Source of the DNA: Panopea generosa
Taxonomy: Eukaryota > Mollusca > Bivalvia > Adapedonta > Hiatellidae
Length of the DNA stretch: 64,000 nucleotides
Assembly (NCBI GenBank): GCA_029582155.1
Contig: CM055896.1
Span: forward strand, 30,268,373 to 30,332,372
Direction of reading: 5' to 3'
In this document: positions 31,905 through 44,874 of the stretch, in pieces
Numbering within the stretch: the first letter of the stretch is position 1
How the letters are laid out: each line of letters begins with the position of its first letter
Position numbers and translations under genes: made by a program
Notes under the pieces: model-generated
Told to the model about the DNA's origin: nothing
Databases searched by the model: none
Seen by the model: only the letters and a program-made list of their open reading frames with translations

Positions 31905-34900
31905 CATCTAGTCTTGCAAAATGTGTAGTATTTTTTGTGTTTCTTTACATTCCCACAAAAAAAAATAGATTGTCTCGGTGGTAGATGAGCAAAATGAACA
32001 CAGTGGACTATCCGGTAGTTTTATCTTGTGTAGAAAATTATTTGTTGCCAATATATTATGATTGATCCGTGATTGAAACCACTGTAATATTGTATTTTTT
32101 GTTATCAAATATGGCCATGAAAACACTGTTTTCCAAGTTGCTTCGTCAAAAGTATATGTTTAATTCCATGATGTTTTTTTCCACTAAGAATTTCATTTTT
32201 ATGATTCAATATAAGATACATATCTTGAATACCTTTTCTCTTGTTCATGTATATTTTGATAGGGTTAGGTATGATCAGACTTTGAAGCTTATTATTTGCT
32301 TTTATTATTTTTGTCATTTCTTTTTGAATTTTGAATTGTAGTAATGATACTGTGGTATTGTAGAAAGTTTATATTAATACTGTATATAGTTTTTAATTCT
32401 TGAAGAGAATATAAATGTCCATCATATTTTGTAATGTCGTCGATCAAATGTATTTCCTTTTCATACCAGTTTTTTTACAAAATAAGCTTTGTTTCCTATT
32501 TTTATATCTTCATTGTAAAATATTGGTACTGATAAGAAAGTTTTATCGTTAATAGATGGGTGAGCCTTTAAAATTTCAATATGTGATTTTAAAACATCTT
32601 TCCAAAAAGTGTTTGTTACACTTGATAAGATTTCATTTACATACATACTTCCACAGACAGAAACTTTTGTTATATCTAAAATGTTTTTAGCTAGGCTAGC
32701 ATAATTGCTTTTTTCTAAAATAAGTCTCCTAAGCCATGTTGCTTTTAATGCTGTTATATATGCAAACATATAAGTCATTTTCAGACCACCATCTACATAA
32801 TGTTTACACAATACAGTATGTTTGATTCTGGGTTTTCCGTGCCAAACGAAATTGTAACAAATGTCGCTAATTTCTTTAATAACTTTATCCTTTGGATTTG
32901 GTAATGACAAGAAGAGGTGATTAAAGGCAGGTAATAGTAGAGACTTAATAACTGTAATTCTACCAATAGGAGTCAAGTACCTACGTTACCAACCCATTAT
33001 TTTATTTTTTATAGCAATTATTTTATCCTGGTAATTTAAATCATTCATTTTTAATAGATCTGTGTCAAAGTTAATCCCTAGCAATTTAAATCTAGTTTTG
33101 CCCCAGGTTAATTTCCATTTTGTTTTTATTGATTGAATGCTATACTGTTTTGCCCCTAACCAAACTACTTGTGTTTTTTTTCAAAGTTTACTTGTTATCC
33201 TGAAATGTTTGCAAAATAATCCAGCTCACTCAGTGTATCAATGAGTGATGTATCAGACCCATCTAAAAAAGAAGTTGTATCATCTGCAAATTGTGTTAGT
33301 TTGTATTCTGTACAATCTATTTTAATCCCTTTAATATTTTTATTATTTCTGATGCTAATAGCTAATATGTCCGCACAGAGTTTAATATATAGGGGGACAG
33401 GGGATCACCTTGCGTACAACTGCGTTCAATGTTGATGAAGGACGACAGATTGCCTCCTTGATTAACACATTTTATATAAATGACCGAGATAAGGAATCAA
33501 AAGCTTTTTCAAAGTCAACAAGGAACTGTAATCCTGGTATATGATTTTCCTCTAAATAATGCATTATGTCATACGTTAATCTTGTATTTTCACCTATATA
33601 ACGACCTGTTAAAAATCCAGTTTGATCTCTATTGATAAGGTTACATAGTACAGTTTTCATTCTATTGGCTACCGAGGCTGAAGCCATTTTGTACACAGTA
33701 TTTAAAAGGGTTATTGGGCGATAGTTTTTTAGAAAGTGTCTGTCTTTATTTTCTTTTGGTATAAGATTACGATGCCTTGTCTCTGAGTTATAAATAACTC
33801 TTCTATTTTATAACTGTGGTAAATAGCTCTAAGGACAAAATGTCCAATTTGCCCCCCAAAAACCTTGTAAAATTCACAGTAAATCTCTACTTCCCGGGCT
33901 ACGGTTGTTAACCATATTTTTTAATGAGGCAGACAATTCTGAATATGAAAGTTGACCTTCTAATTTATTTGATTCCAACTTTTCAAGCTTTGGTACATTA
34001 GAATGTTTTAAAGTTTCACTTAGATCAATATCTATTAATGGGTTATCTCTTCTGCTATAAAGTGTTTTATAAAAGTTCTCTGTTTCTTTTAATATATCAT
34101 GTTGATCAAGACTGATCTATCAGGTTTTTGCAATTTAGGTATTATTTTGTTTAAATAATTATGTGATTCTAAAGCACAAAAGTATTTTGTTGGCTTTTCG
34201 TCATCTGTTATATTGCCCTTGATCTAATAAAAGCTCCATTTTATTTATGTTTTCTTATTTTTTTAATTGACACTGAAGTGTTTCTAATTCTATTATTTTT
34301 TCTGAATTTAGATTTTTTTCAAGGTCAGTAATTTGTTGTAAAATTGTTATCTCTTTTTTATCTTGACTTTTTTTACATAGTTTGAATACGAAATAGATTT
34401 CCCTCTTATTTCCATCATAAGTGTTTCTAGAAACAGCTGGTCATTAACCGTCAACTGAATTTCATTGTTTGGGATAGTCTCAATATTATCTATGTTATAA
34501 ACTGGTAGAGCATATTGTTGTTTGACTTCTTTATTTTTTTCTTTTATGGTCTCTAAATATATCAAATCTTTGAGTAGAGAATTGTTATGTTTTCACAGAG
34601 GTTTGCCATTTACAAATTTATTAAAACATAAAACAAGTTTTATAACTGAATGATCGGATCTATAGCTATTTTCTATAGTACAGCTTTCTATACAATGTTA
34701 AAAATATTCAGAGATTAGAAAGAAATCTAGTCTAGCTTGCTGGAATGGTTGACGTCTCCTCCATGAGTATCTTTTAATTGAAGGATGGGTTTCTCTAAAA
34801 GGGTCTATCAAATGTTTCTCCTGTTTAATTTCTAACAATTTTTCTCTAGCTTTTTTTATTATTGATAAATTTATAATTGTGATAGTCGAGCTCAGGATTT

Positions 34901-35345
34901 ATAACAAGATTAAAGTCTCTGCACCATACAATATGTTCACTACTAAAGTCGTCAAATGCATTTTGTATATTTTCATAAAACTTCGGGTCATCAGTATTTG
35001 GCCCAAATATAGAAACTAATTAAAAGTAAACCTATTAAAATCTACAGTTACATCTAATATCAGATAATTGCCATTAGGGTCAGACTTGGATTTGTGAACT
35101 TTATAATCAAAATTGGTATTGATCATTATAGCTTCTCCCCTAGCATTAGATTTATAAGAGCTAAAATAACAGTCACTTCCCCACCTAGTACGAACAAACT
35201 TTTCATCATTTCCTGGACTAAAATGGGTATCTTGCAGACAATATATATTACATTTTTTATCTTTTAAGTAATGAAATATGTCTGTACGCTTTGATATTTG
35301 GCCTAGCCCCTGACAATTTAGGGACATTATCTTTATTTCACTCAT
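31905..35345 (-). mobile_element. Tx1/L1-like LINE, ORF2 remnant
   Basis: On the minus strand from 35345: an AP-type endonuclease (SEIKIMSLNCQGLGQ, YCLQDTHF, SNARG, FGPNTDDPKFYEN, then WCRDFN where GDFN is usual), then a reverse transcriptase (DQTGFLTGRYIGENTR, FLVDFEKAFDSLS near 33490-33520, QGDPLSPYI near 33400, FADDTTSFLDGSD near 33255-33300), then a C-terminal region (TPIGRITVIKSLLLPAFNHL, YVDGGLKMTY) and a CSFC-type Cys motif near 32010. The wording matches the Tx1 group of L1 elements as recalled. Reading needs several frame changes and stops interrupt it, so it is inactive. No ORF1 lies upstream; the copy is 5'-truncated at about 35345-35470. Confidence 0.85.
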
Positions 35346-36042
35346 GGTAATTATTAAGAGTCATAAAAATAGGATTTAAAAAGACACTTGATCAACCGTA
35401 TTGAGAAAAGATCACAATCACATTCATGCCAGAGAGAGAAAGAGAAAATATAGTGTCGGGATGAGGAGATGGGGGGGGGGGGGGGGGGGGGGGGGGAATA
35501 ACATCAGACTTATAAACAAGTTGATGTGGGAATAACTATATTGCATCATCAATATGCAATACATAATGGAAGTATTTGTACAAAAAGCTTTTTGACACAT
35601 TTTAGATATATCTATATTTGATCCAGATGGGTAAAAATTGATTTACACATGTTGTTGTTTTTTTTGTGTTTTTTTTCACTTAAAATCTGGAATCATGAAT
35701 AGTTTGTGTTAGATAATTATCGGTATAAATATCTTGGGTTTTAAAATATGTTGTCATTAGTTGTTTCCCTTGTGCTGCAAAAACTAAATTATGTATATAT
35801 TACCATCTGTCTGAAGTTGACATTTTTTAGTGTTAATTTAGCCGATGGTTTACTTCTGTATATTTACTGTTTTTAACTATTAATGATTTAGAAAAATGAA
35901 ATTTTAAATCAATGATCGATTTCTTACCACATTTTTTCCTGGTATCCAGTTAGTCAAGAGTATTTATTGAGTAAAGAAAAAAAACACAAAACACACACAC
36001 ACACACACAAAAAAAAAGCAATAAAAAAACACCGGTAATTTA
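35346..36042. other. spacer with a 26-nt poly(G) run
   Basis: G26 at 35471-35496 lies about 125 bp from the LINE's 5' side. Beyond it is AT-rich DNA with a (CA)n tract at 35990-36010. No gene. Confidence 0.5.
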
Positions 36043-36051
36043 CACTATAAA
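36043..36051 (+). repeat. left direct repeat of the Foldback-like element
   Basis: CACTATAAA (CACTATAAAAG if the next two bases are counted) is repeated exactly at 42415. It is read as a 9-11 bp target-site duplication. Confidence 0.75.
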
Positions 36052-36059
36052 AGTTGCGT

Positions 36060-39000
36060 GACGTTGGCTGAGAGATCGGCAATCGAAGATCAACATTCAA
36101 TGCAGATCCAGGTCTGAGATCGTAAATCAACATGAAAAAAAAAGTCAAAATTTGAATAACGATCCAGGTCTGCAATCGTAGATCAACATTCAATGCAGAT
36201 CCAGGTCTGAGATCGTAGATCAACATTCAAAGTAAAAGTCGGAATTTGAATAACGACCTAGTTCTACAACCGTAGATCGACATTCAAAATAAAAGTTAAA
36301 AAACGGACAAAATTTGAATGCAGACTTTGGTCTGAGATCGTAGATCAACATTCAAAATAAAAGTAAAAATACGGACTGAACTTGAATACAGACCCAGGTC
36401 TGAGATCGTAGATAAAGATTCAAAATAAATGTGAAAAAATGGACAAAACTTGAATGCAGACCCAGGTCTGAGATCGTAGATCAACATTCAAAAATAAAGT
36501 CGAAATATGAATAACGACCAGGTCTGCAACCGTAAATCGACATTCAAAATGAAAATTAAAATACGAACAAAATTTGAATGCAGACCCAGGTCTGAGATCG
36601 TCGATCAACATTCAAAAAAAAAAGTTAAAAGACGGACAAAACTTGATTACAGACCCAGGTCTAAGATCGTAGATCAATTTTCAAGAAAAAAGTGAAAAGA
36701 CGGACAAAACTTGAATGCAGACCTAGGTCTGAGATCGTAGATCATCATTCAAAAATAAATTCGAAATTTGAATAACGACCCAAATCTGCAATCGTAGATC
36801 GACGTTCAAAATAAAAGTTAAAAGACGGACTTAATTTGAATGCAGACCCAGGTCTGAGATCGTAGATCAACATTCAAAATAAAAGTGAAAAGACGGACAA
36901 AACTTGAATGCAGACCCAGGTCTGAGATCGTAGATCAGCATTGAAAATAAGAGTGAAAAGACGGACAAAACTTAAATGCAGACCCAGGTCTGAGATCGTA
37001 GATCATCATTCAAAATAAAAGTTAAAAGACGGCCTTAGGTTGAATGCAGACCCAGGTCTGAGATCGTAGATCAACATTCAAAATAAAAGTGAAAAGACGG
37101 ACAAAACTTGAATGCAGACCCAGGTCTGATATCGTAGGTCAACATTCAAAATAAAAGTTAAAAAACGGACAGAACTTGAGTACAGACCCAGGTCTGAGAT
37201 AGTAGATCAACATTCAAAATAAAAGTTAAAAGTCGGACTGAACTTGAATACAGACCCAGGTCTGAGATCGTTTATCAACATTCAATATGAAAGTGAAAAG
37301 ATGGACAAAACTTGAATGCAGACCTAGGTCTGAGATCGTAGATCAACATTCAAAAATAAAGTCGCAATTTGAATAACGACTCAGGTCTGCAATCGTAGAT
37401 CAACATTCAATGCAGATCCAGGTCTGAGATCGTAGATCAACATTCAAAGTAAAAGTCGGAATTTGAATAACGACCTAGTTCTACAACCGTAGATCGACAT
37501 TCAAAATAAAAGTTAAAAAACGGACAAAATTTGAATGCAGATCCAGGTCTGATATCGTAGATCAACATTCAAAAATAAAAGTTAAAAGACGGACAAAACT
37601 TGAATACAGACCCAGGTCTGAGATCGTAGATAAAGATTCAAAATAAAAGTGAAAAAATGGACAAAACTTGAATGCAGACCCAGGTCTGAGATCGTAGATC
37701 AACATTCAAAAATAAAGTCGAAATATGAATAACGACCAGGTCTGCAACCGTAAATCGACATTCAAAATGAAAGTTAAAATACGAACAAAATTTGAATGCA
37801 GACCCAGGTCTGAGATCGTCGATCAACATTCAAAAAAAAAGTTAAAAGACGGACAAAACTTGATTACAGACCCAGGTCTGAGATCGTAGATCAATTTTCG
37901 AGAAAAAAGTGAAAAGACGGACATAACTTGAATGCAGACCTAGGTCTGAGATCGTAGATCATCATTCAAAAATAAATTCGAAATTTGAATAACAACCCAA
38001 ATCTGCAATCGTAGATCGACATTCAAAATAAAAGTTAAAAGACGGACTTAATTTGAATGCAGACCTAGGTCTGAGATCGTAGATCAACGTTCAAAAATAC
38101 AGTCGCAATTTGAATAACGACCCAGGTCTGCAATCGTAGATCAACATTCAATGCAGATCCAGGTCTGAGATCGTAGATCAACATTCAAAGTAAAAGTCGG
38201 AATTTGAATAACGACCTAGTTCTACAACCGTAGATCGACATTCAAAATAAAAGTTAAAAAACGGACAAAATTTGAATGCAGATCCAGGTCTGATATCGTA
38301 GATCAACATTCAAAAATAAAAGTTAAAAGACGGATAAAACTTGAATACAGACTTTGGTCTGAGATCGTAGATCAACATTCAAAAAAAGAGTAAAAATACG
38401 GACTGAACTTGAATACAGACCCAGGTCTGAGATCGTAGATAAAGATTCAAAATAAAAGTGAAAAAATGGACAAAACTTGAATGCAGACCCAGGTCTGAGA
38501 TCGTAGATCAACATTCAAAAATAAAGTCGAAATATGAATAACGACCAGGTCTGCAACCGTAAATCGACATTCAAAATGAAAATTAAAATACGAACAAAAT
38601 TTGAATGCAGACCCAGGTCTGAGATCGTCGATCAACATTCAAAAAAAAAAGTTAAAAGACGGACAAAACTTGATTACAGACCCAGGTCTGAGATCGTAGA
38701 TCAATTTTCAAGAAAAAAGTGAAAAGACGGACATAACTTGAATGCAGACCTAGGTCTGAGATCGTAGATCATCATTCAAAAATGAATTCGAAATTTGAAT
38801 AACGACCCAAATCTGCAATCGTAGATCGACGTTCAAAATAAAAGTTAAAAGACGGACTTAATTTGAATGCAGACCCAGATCTAAGATCGTAGATCAACAT
38901 TCAAAATAAAAGTGAAAAGACGTACAAAACTTGAATGCAGACCCAGGTCTGACATCGTAGATCAACATTGAAAATAAGAGTGAAAAGACGGACAAAACTT

Positions 39001-39530
39001 AAATGCAGACCCAGGTCTGAGATCGTAGATCATCATTCAAAATAAAAATTAAAAGACGGCCTTAGGTTGAATGCAGACCCAGGTCTGAGATCGTAGATCA
39101 ACATTCAAAATAAAAGTGAAAAGACGGACAAAACTTGAATGCAGACCCAGGTCTGATATCGTAGGTCAACATTCAAAATAAAAGTTAAAAAACGGACAGA
39201 ACTTGAGTACAGACCCAGGTCTGAGATAGTAGATCAACATTCAAAATAAAAGTTAAAAGTCGGACTGAACTTGAATACAGACCCAGGTCTGAGATCGTTT
39301 ATCAACATTCAATATGAAAGTGAAAAGATGGACAAAACTTGAATGCAGACCTAGGTCTGAGATCGTAGATCAACATTCAAAAATAAAGTCGCAATTTGAA
39401 TAACGACCCAGGTCTGCAATCGTAAATCGACATTCAAAATAAAAGTTTTAAGACGGACTTAATTTGAATGCAGACCCAGGTCTAAAATGGTAGATCAACA
39501 TTCAAAATAAAAGTCGGAATTTGAATACAC
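36060..39530 (+). repeat. 68-bp tandem array, left arm
   Basis: About 50 units built on CAGACCCAGGTCTGAGATCG, TAGATCAACATTCAAAATAA, AAGTTAAAAGACGGACAAAA, CTTGAATG. Each unit has a near-palindrome (CAGACC-CA-GGTCTG). Some units carry the variant GAATAACGACC. Higher-order structure is present: a block around 36.42 kb recurs at 38.45 kb (offset 2027 bp), with a partial third copy at 37.64 kb. The 62-63-codon open frames here are repeat by-products. Confidence 0.9.
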
Positions 39531-39857
39531 GTGTTAATCTGCGATGACCCGTTATGAAGATTTGTGTCCTCTTGATGAAATAATATCTAAATAAGCCTGA
39601 GAATATCTCACTCATCTAGGATTGCATAACTGGGTTTATATACGACATGGACATTTATTACATTTATTTATTCACGTGACATGCAAACATGTAATGCACT
39701 ATGTAAATTCATATATAACTTATGAAAAAAGAAGGTGTTATAAAATGAAATTACAGTCAGCCATAAAAATAAGTAAATCCTTATATTATCTGCAATATTT
39801 ATATTAGAAGACATGTGTGATTCCGGCTAAAAGTAGAATCACTGTCAATATCTGCAG

Positions 39858-40085
39858 ATGGGTAAAAATCTTCCGAATGAATGTCATATTCATATTATCA
39901 TTTTATCATATCCTTTATTGTGGTTAAATAACCAGCCCCTGTGTGGTTCCAGGGAGCCATATATGCAATGGCAAGAATATGATCACTGTGGCTCATGCAT
40001 GTCGAAAGAAGCGACAATTCGAATAATACGATTTAATTTGCTAAAACTCTGCAGTTCTGCAGGTATCAAGGTTCTAGGTTCATTT
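39858..40085 (+). pseudogene. possible FTP C-terminal fragment in the loop
   Basis: An open frame reads PLCGSREPYMQWQEYDHCG, then SKEATIRIIRFNLLKLCS, then AGIKVLG. The end resembles the FTP closing pattern (A-R-Y-I-R-I...L-x-LCEVxxKVLG), with an offset after the Cys. A donor-like GTATCA follows GCAG. It may be host exon sequence captured by the element, or chance. Confidence 0.25.
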
Positions 40086-40387
40086 TGCATATTGGTTTGT
40101 TGATGTGATTTTTTAATATGTATGCTAATGTGTTGCTTTGTACATGTAGAGTTAAACTGGAATCTTCTTTCCTGATGGTGATAAATAACCTACAATGTGT
40201 TGGCACACCGTAAAACCCCATTGATTCATCCATTCATTATTTTAGAAAACATATTGAACAAAGTGTTTATAATATCAATTTATAAAGAAGTGTGTCAACA
40301 CGATAAATATGCACATTAATTCTCTAACAATGGAGTAAACTGGACGTGTATTTCGGTTTTGAAACATTGAGATTGACATTACCTACA

Positions 40388-40465
40388 TTGGAGCTCGTGG
40401 TCCAGTGGTAGAGCATCGAACCCATGTTTTTAGAGCCGTGGGTTCGAGCCCCCGTCACGACTATG
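40388..40465 (+). repeat. tRNA-like SINE head
   Basis: TGGTCCAGTGGTAGAGCATC (A-box) and GGGTTCGAGCCCC (B-box) are well kept. The acceptor ends do not pair, so this is a SINE rather than a working tRNA. Confidence 0.6.
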
Positions 40466-40619
40466 TCACTTTTAAAAAAATGCCACTGGAAAGTGTCACA
40501 TGCCCTCAAATGGTCTGTGAAAATAATGATATATTCTATAATAGGTAGGATATTTAAATATAAATATCTAGAGTTATGGCCTGAAGTTTTAAACTAAGCA
40601 CACACTTTCATGTTATTTT

Positions 40620-41280
40620 ATATTAAAGTGTGACCTTTACCTGTGTGTAACCTTGCCATTTGATGTAAAGTTCTTGGTATTTATACAGGTAAAAGCAGGT
40701 GACACATCATGATGACATGTTGATCACTTGTGTCGAGCTACTTTAAAACCCCCCATGTAAGTTTCAGATCAAACATGAAATATCAAACAAACTGAAAGAG
40801 AGACCTTATCCAAAAGGGTAAGGTTCTGGGTCTTAACGCAACACGTCGCCATGTCATGTTGATCAATTGGTGAATTAAGCCAATGTTTTTGAAATCCATC
40901 AATGTCTGATAAAGTTAAATACTTGAAATCTCAAACAGACTCAAAGTGTCGTCCAAAAATATAGATTGTTACTTTGACCTTTCAAGTGGAACTCTGGGTG
41001 TTACGCGCGAGACGTTTTCATGTTATGTTAATAATTTGTATCAAGTATTTATTAAATAAACCATTGTTAATAATTTGTATCAAGTATTTATTAAATCAAT
41101 CAATGTTAATAATTTGTATCAAGTATTTATTAAATCAATCAATGCATGACAAAATAAGAGGCCGGACACGAAATCTTAAACATACCAAAAGTATTGTCAA
41201 ACACACTCAAAGAGTGACCTTGAACTTTAAGGTACGGGTTTGGGTTTACACGCGACACTTCGTCATGTATTATTGATTAT
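40620..41280. repeat. diverged tandem repeat, about 170-240 bp period
   Basis: Four units begin with a GTGACCTT-type block, followed by a GGGT(T/C)TTA(C)-CGCGACAC-T-CATGT block and a TTGAT-ATTTGTGTCAAG block (near 40627, 40798, 40972 and 41214). The motif resembles a repeat widespread in molluscs, from memory. Confidence 0.5.
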
Positions 41281-41284
41281 TTGT

Positions 41285-42400
41285 CGCAAGAATTAACATT
41301 GAATGTTAATCTACGATTGGAGACCTTGGTCTGCATTTAAATTCAGACTTTTATTTTGAATGTTGATCTAAGATCTCAGACCTGGGTCTGTATTCAAGTT
41401 CTGTTCGTCTTTTAACTTTTATTTTGAATGTTGATCTAAGATCTCAGACCTGGGTCTGTATTCAAATTCTGACTTTTATTTTGAATGTTGATCTACGATC
41501 TCAGACCTGGGTCTGTATTCAAAATAAATCCGTCTTTTAACTTGTATTTTGAATGTCGATCTACGATTGCAGACCTGGGTTGTTATTCAAATTCGAATTT
41601 ATTTTTGAATGTTGATCTACGATCTCAGACCTGGATCTGCATTCAAGTTTTGTCCGTCTTTTCACTTTATTTTGAATGTTGATCTACGATGTCAGACCTG
41701 GGTCTGCATTCAAGATTTTTCCGTCTTTTAACTTTTACTTTGAATGTTGATATAATTATTACCTCAGACCTGGGTCTGTATTCAAGTTCTGTCTGTCTAT
41801 TACCTTTTATTTTGAATGTTGATCTACGATCTCAGACATGGGTCTGTATTCAAATTCCGACTTTTATTTTGAATGTTGATCTACGATCTTAGACCTGGGT
41901 CTGTATTCAAATTCCGACTTTTATTTTGAGAGTTGATCTACGATCTCAGACGTTGGTCTGTATTCAAGTTCTGTCTGTCTATTAACTTTTATTTTGAATG
42001 TTGATCTACGATCTCAAACCTGGGTCTGTATTCAAATTCCGACTTTTATTTTGAATGTTGATCTACGATCTCAGACCTGGGTCTGTATTCAAATTCCGAC
42101 TTTTATTTTGAATGTTTATCTACGATCTCAGACCTGGGTGTGCATTCAACTTAAGTCCGTTTTTTAACTTTTATTTTGAATGTCGATCTACGACTGCAGA
42201 CCTGGGTCGTTATTCAAATTTTGATTTTATTTTTGAATGTTGATCTACGATCTCAGATCTGGATCTGCATTGAATGTTGATCTACAATTGCAGACCCGGG
42301 TCGTTTTTCAAATTTTGACTTTTTTTTTTTGAATGTTGATCTTCGATCTCAGACCTGGATCTGCATTGAATGTTGATCTACGATTGCCGATCTCATAGCC
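41285..42400 (-). repeat. 68-bp tandem array, right arm (inverted)
   Basis: About 16 units of the same 68-bp repeat as the left arm, in reverse orientation (GATCTACGATCTCAGACCTG, GGTCTGTATTCAA, TTTTATTTTGAATGTT). Confidence 0.9.
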
Positions 42401-42414
42401 AACTTCACGCAACT

Positions 42415-42423
42415 CACTATAAA
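42415..42423 (+). repeat. right direct repeat of the Foldback-like element
   Basis: CACTATAAA, identical to 36043-36051, directly outside the inverted end. Confidence 0.75.
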
Positions 42424-42425
42424 AG

Positions 42426-44682
42426 CACTAAAATGAAATATAATCCTATTCATATTGATAGTAAATAAATGTTTAATTCACCAGAATGGTCTTATTTGCA
42501 GAAACTATTAGTTATTCTCCTGGAACTGTCTGTTTCTGCAGTAAGATGGTCCTATGTCACTTGTACTAACTCCAACACACACACATATTTATATGTAATT
42601 AATCCAGTGGTTCTGAATATTCATGGTTTAATTTGTTTTCTAGAATATAATTATGTAGCAATAAAGAAATAATCCATTGAAAAAAAGCAAAAGCATGATT
42701 ACATGTATACTGTCAATGTCAAAGTTGTTGATAAAATCATTTTGATATCACAGAGTCAATATTGTCATACAGGGTCTAACTTGTATCTTCGACCATCTGA
42801 AGTTGTTTCGCCATAAACAGATCCATTGAAGTACCGGGAGGAGTCCATCCTGTTGTGGTCACTTATTCTGGATATGAGGTTTACGTTCAGTCTGGTGACA
42901 TCGTCAACGTAAACTTGCTTACATCAAAAGCATTATGCATGAAAAAACACGTTTTTATATTCATCTTTCGTTGCATTTTTGCACTGAGTGTTCTGTTTCG
43001 ATATGCACGTAAGTACAGTTTTACAATTGAAAAATGACAAGATATATACGAATAGCTCTTATTTCGATATATTTTATCATGTTTGAAATGCATTATAACC
43101 ACTTCCACTAAACAAAATATATTATACTTGTAAACATAAAAAGATACACATTTTGTTCAACCATAGTTTGGCGAGTGTTTTTCAAAATTTATAGCAGGTG
43201 TTTGGTTTTGAATTGCTAGTGTACTGTTCTAGAAATATCATTATTGTTGAATAAGGATAAGTTAGGTCGTGCATGCCAATTTTTAATATAAAGTTATCTC
43301 GCCTCTGGAGAGAATTGGTATCGACACTGGTGAGATCTGCTATCAAATTATTCCGAATCATAATGATAAAATGTATGTTTTGCATTATCTAAAACTAGAT
43401 TTGCCATACATAGATTGTAGTGTTAAGCTTCATTCAAACAAACAAAAATAACATTGCACAATAGTTTTGTACTGAAGATACATATGATGCGATGAGGTCT
43501 GTCATTATGTACGCTAGTGACATATAGAAAAAGTCAATTCTTGACCATGCATACAAAGAAGCTCATGATAATGTGTTTCATTTAGTGTCACTTTGACCTC
43601 GCATATTCATTGTAGTGCTCGGGTTTGTCTCAAAGTTTGAAAAAAGGCTTCAGAATTAGATGATTCTTTTTGTCTAGACTATATACAATATATTAGACCT
43701 AGCCATTTCAAATATCATAACTGGTGACCTGTTGAACAAAAGTTCATCAAGCAACTTGTTCTCAATATTGTAATATTAATTCAGGATCTGCGTCAGATTA
43801 CATGGATGAGCATTTGTTCCAGTCAGTTTCATTCGACTGTCCCATTATTAGTTCCCTATCTAGTTTGCAAAATACATTTGCCTACTAGTATTTGTATTGT
43901 ACGGTTTTGGATGAGTTAAAACAACACGTCAAACACATTGGTTATTCAATTATGCTGTTAAATTATACCTTAATATTATAATATAATAATCATGTCGATA
44001 TATGTCATGCCATAAATCTCAAGGACCACGATGAAAATAAGGGAAACTAACTTTCCCTTTTTTGTATAATCCTTGGTATTGATGTGCATTGCATGGTCCA
44101 TAACTTCATATGTGTATATTTGTATAAATATTGGTTTAACCATGTTTTATATCAGCGATACCAAATATATCTACTACTACTAGTCCCTGGGGCTTATCCA
44201 TTATCTTAGAATATCCTCTTCGAAACTCTCAAGCATGGAGCTTAAATATGTTGTATGCAGTACTTGTATTATGAAATCATAGATACATTTCATACAACTG
44301 AATACTATTTAAATACGTAGTACTTCTGTCAATACTCGCAGTATTCGATTAGCAATATTTCTTGTTGTATATAATATTTGTTTTTGAAGTATGTATGCAG
44401 TACAAGGCAACAGTGTTGTTTACATAAATGAACTAATTGTATGTGATCATTCAATATTCAACGTTATATGAAAATGCAATTATGTCAATATTTGCTTAAA
44501 AATAAATGGTTTAATACAGATGTACTATCCAGTCTGATTGCCTCCAAGGGACATGAGTCACTGGTATAAAGAATTCAACCTTATGTTAGTAGTACACTTC
44601 GTTAGGTGTGATTTCATGTACAAGATTTATTTGCAATTTGAAATTTAAAACTTTCATATTCCCATAACATATCTTGCAGGTA
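42426..44682. other. decayed unit-2 intron, nothing firm
   Basis: AT-rich. A frame at 42820-43030 (SIEVPGGVHPVVVTYSGY) faintly recalls the middle of the exon at 7295 (TIEVACGQPLV) but similarity is too low to call. No other feature. Confidence 0.3.

Positions 44683-44874
<192 letters not shown>

Larger units (their letters stand above)
39531..41284. other. unique loop of the Foldback-like element
   Basis: Contains a possible FTP-like exon fragment (39858-40085), a tRNA-like SINE head (40388-40465), a diverged tandem repeat with GACCTT and CGCGACACTTCGTCATGT-like blocks (40620-41280), and three direct copies of GTTAATAATTTGTATCAAGT (41027-41145). No transposase. Confidence 0.55.
36052..42414. 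mobile_element. Foldback-like DNA element with tandem-repeat inverted arms
   Basis: Both ends share an inverted terminal sequence (AGTTGCGTGA, then GTTGGCT, then GAGATCGGCAATCG), colinear for about 180 bp. Behind it each arm is made of 68-bp tandem units in opposite orientation (left 36.06-39.53 kb, right 41.29-42.40 kb). A 1.75-kb unique loop separates the arms. A 9-11 bp direct repeat flanks the whole. This is the plan of Drosophila FB elements, which are non-autonomous relatives of MULE-type transposons and make 9-bp target duplications. No transposase frame was seen. Superfamily assignment is inference. Confidence 0.75.

Noticed and set aside
36420-38638. Repeated 62-63-codon frames in the 68-bp array
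   Set aside because: By-products of the satellite unit, with unrelated frames on both strands.
40388-40465. Functional tRNA gene
   Set aside because: Boxes A and B are good but the acceptor stem does not pair and no proper anticodon arm forms; read as a SINE head.
42820-43037. FTP-like exon in unit 2
   Set aside because: Only SIEV and a few residues resemble the exon at 7295, without a phase-1 acceptor in that frame.
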